Assembly: GCF_026427775.1 (NCBI RefSeq)
Contig: NZ_CP044532.1
Location: 620,001 to 684,000 of the forward strand
Direction of reading: 5' to 3'
DNA from: Arthrobacter sp. CDRTa11
GTDB taxonomy: Bacteria; Actinomycetota; Actinomycetes; Actinomycetales; Micrococcaceae
DNA: 64,000 bases
Under the pieces are notes generated by a model, which saw only the letters and a list, made by a program, of their open reading frames with translations, did no database searches and was not told where the DNA came from. Below are positions 60,205 to 64,000 of the stretch, piece after piece (within the stretch, counting starts at the first letter, position 1; each line of letters begins with the position of its first letter). The translations under genes were made by a program, and so were the position numbers.

Positions 60205-60812
60205 ACAGTACACCCGCGCTGCTCAACCGGATCCTGATAGGCATCCTGGGTGCTATGTTGCTGGCTGTTGGCCTGCTGCTGATTCTGCTGGCTACGGTTC
60301 CCGCAGTAGCAACGTGGTGGCATTCGTGGTCCGGCTCAGCCTGGAACGGAATCAGACAGGCATTCGACAGCACCCGGTTCCCCGGCAGGCCGGAAAGCTG
60401 GTTATGGATCCTGGTCGCGTTTGCCCTGTTGGTGCTGATTGGGCTCATGGTTGCCTGGATTGCCCAGCAGGGAAAGGGCCGGAGCAACCTGCTGGTCTCC
60501 GAATACGACCCCGGTACGGTACCCGGTGACGTGCGGATTGGCGGAGGTGTGGCCGAGCAGGCCCTGAAGCAAGCTCTCGCCGGGCGCGCGGACCTGGCCG
60601 GTGCCACAGTGACAACCTACGACGTTCAGGGCAGCCCCGCCCTGAAGGTCAGGCTGCAGCCACGTCAGGGAGTGGCGCCCCACCTCCTGGCAGCCGAAGT
60701 GGTTTCCCTGGTGGATGCCCTGGATGCCGTGGTGGGCAAACGAACCCCCGTTCTGATCCACATTGGCGCCGGCGCCCGGACACGCTTCAGCCGGGCCGAG
60801 CGCGTCCGCTGA
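60201..60812 (+). CDS. AmaP-like membrane protein
   Basis: A 203-residue protein with two membrane segments (ILIGILGAMLLAVGLLLILLATVPAVA and WLWILVAFALLVLIGLMVAWIA) and a soluble C-terminal domain (VAEQALKQALAGRADLAGATVTTYDVQGSPALKVRLQPRQGVAP), the architecture of AmaP, which anchors Asp23 to the membrane. It overlaps the preceding gene (ATGA) and is the last of the tightly coupled set. The sequence similarity to firmicute AmaP is weak, so the name rests on layout and context. Confidence 0.75.
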   Translation: MNSTPALLNRILIGILGAMLLAVGLLLILLATVPAVATWWHSWSGSAWNGIRQAFDSTRFPGRPESWLWILVAFALLVLIGLMVAWIAQQGKGRSNLLVSEYDPGTVPGDVRIGGGVAEQALKQALAGRADLAGATVTTYDVQGSPALKVRLQPRQGVAPHLLAAEVVSLVDALDAVVGKRTPVLIHIGAGARTRFSRAERVR

Positions 60813-61028
60813 CCTCCGCTGCACTTCGCTTGCCCGCATTACCGGCCGTTGCAGGCTTTGTCATGTCAACGTGACCCCGTGACCTGCTCCTGGCGCGGAT
60901 GTTGCAAAGGGCGGGAGCTGTGGCCGTAGTGTGAGGCGGGGGACACCTGATCTTCCCGATGCCGGACACTGTCCGTCGCCGGGGACCACCGTCCGGACTA
61001 AATTGCCCGGGGAACCAAGGAGAACACC

Positions 61029-61376
61029 ATGAGCGAAGAAGTAACTGGCAGCGGATCAGCCAAAGACGGAGTGGAAGGTGCGGCCGTCAAGGCCAAGGAA
61101 GTGGTGGGCGAAGCCGCGGAAAACGTCAAGGAGTTTGCGGGCGAGGCTACCGGGAAGGCCAAGGAGTTCGCTGGCGAGGCCACCGAAAACGTCAAGGAGT
61201 TCGCTGGCGAGGCTACCGTGAAGGCAAAGGAATTCTTTGCCGGCGACGTGGCTGAGAACGCGAAGGAACTGGCCGGTGATGTTACCGGGAGTGCCAAGGA
61301 ACTAGCCAGTGATGTTGCTGAAGGCGCCAAGGGTCTCGGCGCACGGATCGCCGGGCTGTTCAAGGCCGGCAAGTAG
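61029..61376 (+). CDS. LEA-like protein of eleven-residue repeats
   Basis: A 115-residue, highly charged, Cys-free protein. Residues 20-108 are eight copies of an 11-residue unit such as ENVKEFAGEAT, GKAKEFAGEAT, ENAKELAGDVT and GSAKELASDVA; one copy has an inserted Phe. The 11-mer period gives an amphipathic helix with Ala/Phe/Val on one face, as in group 3 LEA proteins. Such proteins protect membranes or enzymes during drying. AAGGAG lies six bases before the ATG. It follows the Asp23-type operon after 216 bases, perhaps with its own promoter. Confidence 0.85.
   Translation: MSEEVTGSGSAKDGVEGAAVKAKEVVGEAAENVKEFAGEATGKAKEFAGEATENVKEFAGEATVKAKEFFAGDVAENAKELAGDVTGSAKELASDVAEGAKGLGARIAGLFKAGK
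61086..61352 (+). repeat. Eight 33-bp coding repeats
   Basis: Each unit encodes one 11-residue LEA-like repeat (one unit is 36 bp). Units resembling AACGTCAAGGAGTTTGCGGG recur at 33- and 66-bp intervals. Confidence 0.85.
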
Positions 61377-61422
61377 ACCGGGCTTCCTGCCCAGGCTTGT
61401 CTAATTGGCAAGTCTGTTTAAT

Positions 61423-61460
61423 AGATGACGCCGCGCTCCGGACGGGGCGCGGCGTCATCT
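61423..61460. terminator. Bidirectional hairpin between LEA-like and GH13 genes
   Basis: A perfect 14-bp inverted repeat: AGATGACGCCGCGC (61423-61436) and its complement (61447-61460) around a ten-base loop. It lies between convergent genes. Confidence 0.75.
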
Positions 61461-61469
61461 GTGTGAATC

Positions 61470-63341
61470 TCAGTCCGCCAGCAGGTATACCGTGCAGTCT
61501 GGCTGCACCTTGGTGAGGCCTGCGGCTGCCTGGGAAGCCGGGCCGCTGGACAGTGCCGGTGAGTAGCCGGCCGGAACAGGGACCGGCCCTTCGCCGAGGT
61601 TGCAGATCACCAGGAGGCCGCCATTGTGGAAGGCCAACACGCCCTCAGCCGGCCGGTGGATGTCCGCCCACCGGAACCTTCCCGTCCCCAGATTATGGGC
61701 GGCGCGCAGTGCCAGCGCCGAACGGTAGAGCTCCAGCGTAGACCCTGCTACACCTTCCTGCCTGTCGGCAGCCAGCTCACCGAAAGACTCGGGCTGCGGG
61801 AGCCATGGGGCCGCCGGGCGGTCCGGACCGCCGACGCTGGGGGCGGGGCCGCCGTCGTCTGGAGTGCCGCCGTCGTGCCTTACAGCACCGGTGACCATGT
61901 CGGAGAAGCCGTAACCGGGCTCGTCCGCTTTCCACGGAAGCGGAACGCGGCAGCCGTCCCTGCCGGTTTCCACGCCCTTTGTGCGGAAGAACGTGGGATC
62001 CTGGCGGGCATCGTCCGGAAGGGTGGTGTGCTCGGGAAGGCCAAGTTCCTCGCCCTGATAGATGTAGGCGGAGCCCGGCAGGGCAAACATCACCAAAGTG
62101 GCGGCGCGGGCGCGTGCCAGGCCGCGGGCAGCGTCCGGCTGCTCGTCCCCGCCCGCGATCCCGTTAGGGAATATGGTGGGGTCCTTCAGGCCGAAGCGGC
62201 TGGCATGACGGACGGTGTCGTGGTTGCTCAGGACCCAGGTTGAGGGTGCCTCCACGGAAGCGGCCGCCTTCAGCGACGCGTCGATGGCATTGGCCATACG
62301 CTGGGCATTCCACCCGGCCAAGAGGAAATCGAAGTTGAACGCCTGCTGCATTTCGTCCTTGCGGATGTACCGGGCCAGACGTTCTGCCGGCTCCACCCAG
62401 GCTTCGGCTACCAGCATCCGGTCCCCGCCATAGGATGCCAGCAGCCGGTTCCAGTCACGGTAGATGTCGTGGACCCCGTCCTGGTCAAAGAACGGCGACG
62501 GCGGATACAGCGGCGACCTTGCCCGGTGTGGTTCCTCGGCGTCGGTGTGGGCCCCGGGCGCTTCGCCCGTGGTGCGACGGGGATCCGGGGCAGCCGCGGA
62601 GGTACCCTCCACCATGGCCGCCACCCCATCCCAGTCCGGAAGGCCCTCTGCCTTAACCATTCCGTGCGCAACGTCCACCCGGAAACCGTCAACGCCGCGG
62701 TCAAGCCAGAAACGCATGACAGAGCGCATCTCCTCCCGGACCTCGGGATTGTCCCAGTTCAGGTCCGGCTGTTTGGTGTCAAACAGATGGAGGTACCACT
62801 CTCCCGGGCTGCCGTCGGCCTCGGTGACCCGGCTCCACGCGGGGCCGCCAAAGATGGACCTCCAATTGTTTGGGGCGACGTTTCCGTCGCCGGACCCGGG
62901 AACCCTGTCCCGCCCCGGGCGGAAGATGTAACGGTCCCGCTCCCTCGATCCCGGGCCGGCCGCAAGGGCCTCCTGGAACCACACGTGTTCGTCAGAGGTG
63001 TGGTTCGGGACCAGGTCCACAATAACTTTCAGTCCCAGGCTGTGAGCCTTCTGCAACATGGTGTCAAAGTCAGCAAGAGTCCCGAAAAGGGGATCCACCT
63101 CGCGGTAGTCCGCCACGTCATAACCTGCATCAGCCTGTGGGGATTTATAGAACGGTGAAAGCCAGATGGCGTTGACGCCAAGACGCTGAAGATAGGGCAA
63201 ATGCACCGTAACTCCGGGCAGATCGCCCATCCCGTCGCCATTGGAGTCAGCGAAGGAACGCGGGTAGATCTGGTAGACGACAGCACTCGCCCACCACGAT
63301 CCTAACGTGGAATCCGGGGCGGGAACGTCTGTGTGGACCAT
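61470..63341 (-). CDS. GH13 alpha-glucosidase
   Basis: A 623-residue enzyme of the oligo-1,6-glucosidase/alpha-glucosidase subfamily. The four conserved regions are present: VIVDLVPNHTSDEH, GFRVDVAHG with nucleophile Asp223, LVAEAWVEP with acid/base Glu313 and WVLSNHDTVRH with Asp375. QPDLNWDNPEVREE is also typical. It has no signal peptide, so it hydrolyses imported malto- or isomalto-oligosaccharides, trehalose or sucrose in the cytoplasm. AGAGGA lies six bases before the ATG at 63341. It diverges from a sugar importer, with a CcpA/LacI-type palindrome in between. Confidence 0.94.
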   Translation of the reverse strand: MVHTDVPAPDSTLGSWWASAVVYQIYPRSFADSNGDGMGDLPGVTVHLPYLQRLGVNAIWLSPFYKSPQADAGYDVADYREVDPLFGTLADFDTMLQKAHSLGLKVIVDLVPNHTSDEHVWFQEALAAGPGSRERDRYIFRPGRDRVPGSGDGNVAPNNWRSIFGGPAWSRVTEADGSPGEWYLHLFDTKQPDLNWDNPEVREEMRSVMRFWLDRGVDGFRVDVAHGMVKAEGLPDWDGVAAMVEGTSAAAPDPRRTTGEAPGAHTDAEEPHRARSPLYPPSPFFDQDGVHDIYRDWNRLLASYGGDRMLVAEAWVEPAERLARYIRKDEMQQAFNFDFLLAGWNAQRMANAIDASLKAAASVEAPSTWVLSNHDTVRHASRFGLKDPTIFPNGIAGGDEQPDAARGLARARAATLVMFALPGSAYIYQGEELGLPEHTTLPDDARQDPTFFRTKGVETGRDGCRVPLPWKADEPGYGFSDMVTGAVRHDGGTPDDGGPAPSVGGPDRPAAPWLPQPESFGELAADRQEGVAGSTLELYRSALALRAAHNLGTGRFRWADIHRPAEGVLAFHNGGLLVICNLGEGPVPVPAGYSPALSSGPASQAAAGLTKVQPDCTVYLLAD

Positions 63342-63367
63342 TTGGTTCCTCTCATGTAACTATTTGA

Positions 63368-63381
63368 TGTAAACGCTTGCA
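63368..63381. promoter_or_regulatory. CcpA/LacI-type palindrome between GH13 and importer
   Basis: TGTAAACGCTTGCA fits TG-N-AA-N-CG-N-TT-N-CA perfectly and differs from the levansucrase-upstream site at one base. It is 26 bases from the GH13 start and about 87 from the importer start, so one site could control both. Confidence 0.65.
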
Positions 63382-63468
63382 TTTCTCACGGCAACGTTAC
63401 TAGTGTGATGGTCACCACATCAAGCGCACTGTCGACATACTTGTCACTCAGCGAGGAGCTTCAAGCAA

Positions 63469-64000
63469 ATGAAAACCCGTAAATTCTTATTCCCGGCAGC
63501 TACTGCCGGCATCCTGGCCCTGACCCTTTCCGCCTGTGCGGGCGGCGGCGGCGGGGGGACCACGGGCGGTGGTGGCGGCGACGCCGATAAAGGCCTTGAC
63601 GGCCGCGGCCCCATCACCTATGTGCAGGGCAAGGACAACAGCAACGTTGTGCGTCCCCTGATTGAAAAGTGGAACGCTTCCCACCCTGATGAACAGGTCA
63701 CCTTCAAGGAGCAGACCGACCAGGCCGACCAGCAGCACGATGATCTGGTCCAGAACTTCCAGGCCAAGAACGCTGATTACGACGTCGCTGCCGTTGACCT
63801 GGTCTGGACGGCCGAATTTGCGGCGAAGGGCTGGCTGCAGCCCCTCAAGGACAAGATGGCAATCGACACGTCCAAGATGCTGAAGTCCACCGTTGAAGGC
63901 GCCTCCTACAACGGAACCCTCTACGCTGCACCGCAGAACTCCGACGGCGGCATCCTGTACTACCGCAAGGACCTGGTTGCCACGCCTCCCAAGACCTGGG
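63469..64000 (+). CDS. Sugar ABC transporter substrate-binding lipoprotein (partial)
   Basis: The first 177 codons of a binding protein that runs off the right edge. The signal ends in a lipobox (ALTLSAC), followed by a Gly-rich spacer with ten Gly in a short run. The mature part (GPITYVQGKDNSNVVRPLIEKWNASHPDEQVTFKEQTDQADQQHDDLVQNFQAKNADYDVAAVDLVWTAEFAAKGWL) is typical of family 1 trehalose/maltose-type binding proteins. GAGGAG lies about ten bases before the ATG. Paired divergently with the GH13 gene, it probably feeds alpha-glucosides to that enzyme. Confidence 0.92.
   Translation, partial: MKTRKFLFPAATAGILALTLSACAGGGGGGTTGGGGGDADKGLDGRGPITYVQGKDNSNVVRPLIEKWNASHPDEQVTFKEQTDQADQQHDDLVQNFQAKNADYDVAAVDLVWTAEFAAKGWLQPLKDKMAIDTSKMLKSTVEGASYNGTLYAAPQNSDGGILYYRKDLVATPPKTW

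Noticed and set aside
1..64000. Prophage, insertion sequence or integrated element, including at the tRNA cluster
   Set aside because: No integrase, transposase, attachment-site duplication or abrupt change in composition was found; the tRNA genes are intact and unflanked by repeats.

Overview
The window reads as chromosomal DNA of a high-GC soil actinobacterium of the Arthrobacter/Pseudarthrobacter type. The signs are strong GC bias at third codon positions, dense ATGA/GTGA-overlapping operons, GTG and TTG starts, lipobox lipoproteins, sugar importers without their own ATPase (as in actinobacteria that share an MsiK-type ATPase), a histidine-utilisation remnant, and a levan metabolism locus. 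I see no prophage, insertion sequence, rRNA or CRISPR array.

Layout. 1-230 is the 3' end of hutH. 393-1022 holds two small genes of unknown function. 1161-4507 (minus) is a sugar ABC importer (binding lipoprotein plus two permeases), divergent from an SDR dehydrogenase (4854-5609); two identical-type LacI-like palindromes lie between them. 5710-6102 is a Usp protein. 6204-9333 (minus) is a tripartite tricarboxylate transporter, tctCBA, divergent from its likely CitA/CitB-type two-component system (9581-11847). 11864-13371 pairs a CDF metal transporter with a small lipoprotein. Then come hutG, a CPA1 Na+/H+ antiporter, an AzgA-type purine permease, CopC and a short flavoprotein. 19330-23268 is a tandem Usp followed by a PEP-synthase/rifampin-phosphotransferase-like enzyme. 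23377-26652 is a LolA-like exported protein with an ABC exporter. 26696-28162 (minus) is an NlpC/P60 hydrolase.

28440-30809 is the most intriguing small operon: a TIGR04222-type membrane protein ending in a Ser/Gly/Cys tail, a DUF692 (MNIO-family) enzyme whose start lies inside that tail's coding sequence, and a SCO6045-like partner. This resembles a peptide or protein modification cassette. 30820-34456 (minus) carries CzcD-like, metallopeptidase, EamA and PHP-domain genes. tRNA-Glu, tRNA-Asp and tRNA-Phe follow at 34626-34988.

35118-58257 is a carbohydrate island. It has GH95 and GH43 glycosidases and a LacI regulator with its own operator pair. The regulator leads a peptide-type ABC importer operon that ends in a cytoplasmic GH32. 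Next are a 1243-residue secreted GH32 with four repeated sugar-binding-like modules, a TetR/MMPL pair with three operators, a YwqK-like protein, a lipoprotein, and a secreted GH68 levansucrase. The simplest model is that levansucrase makes levan from sucrose, the large GH32 trims it outside the cell, and the importer with the small GH32 uses the released fructo-oligosaccharides. 58480-61376 is an Asp23/Gls24 envelope-stress operon with an 11-mer-repeat LEA-like protein. The window ends with a GH13 alpha-glucosidase (minus) divergent from the first gene of another sugar importer; the interval between them carries a CcpA/LacI-type palindrome almost identical to one upstream of levansucrase.
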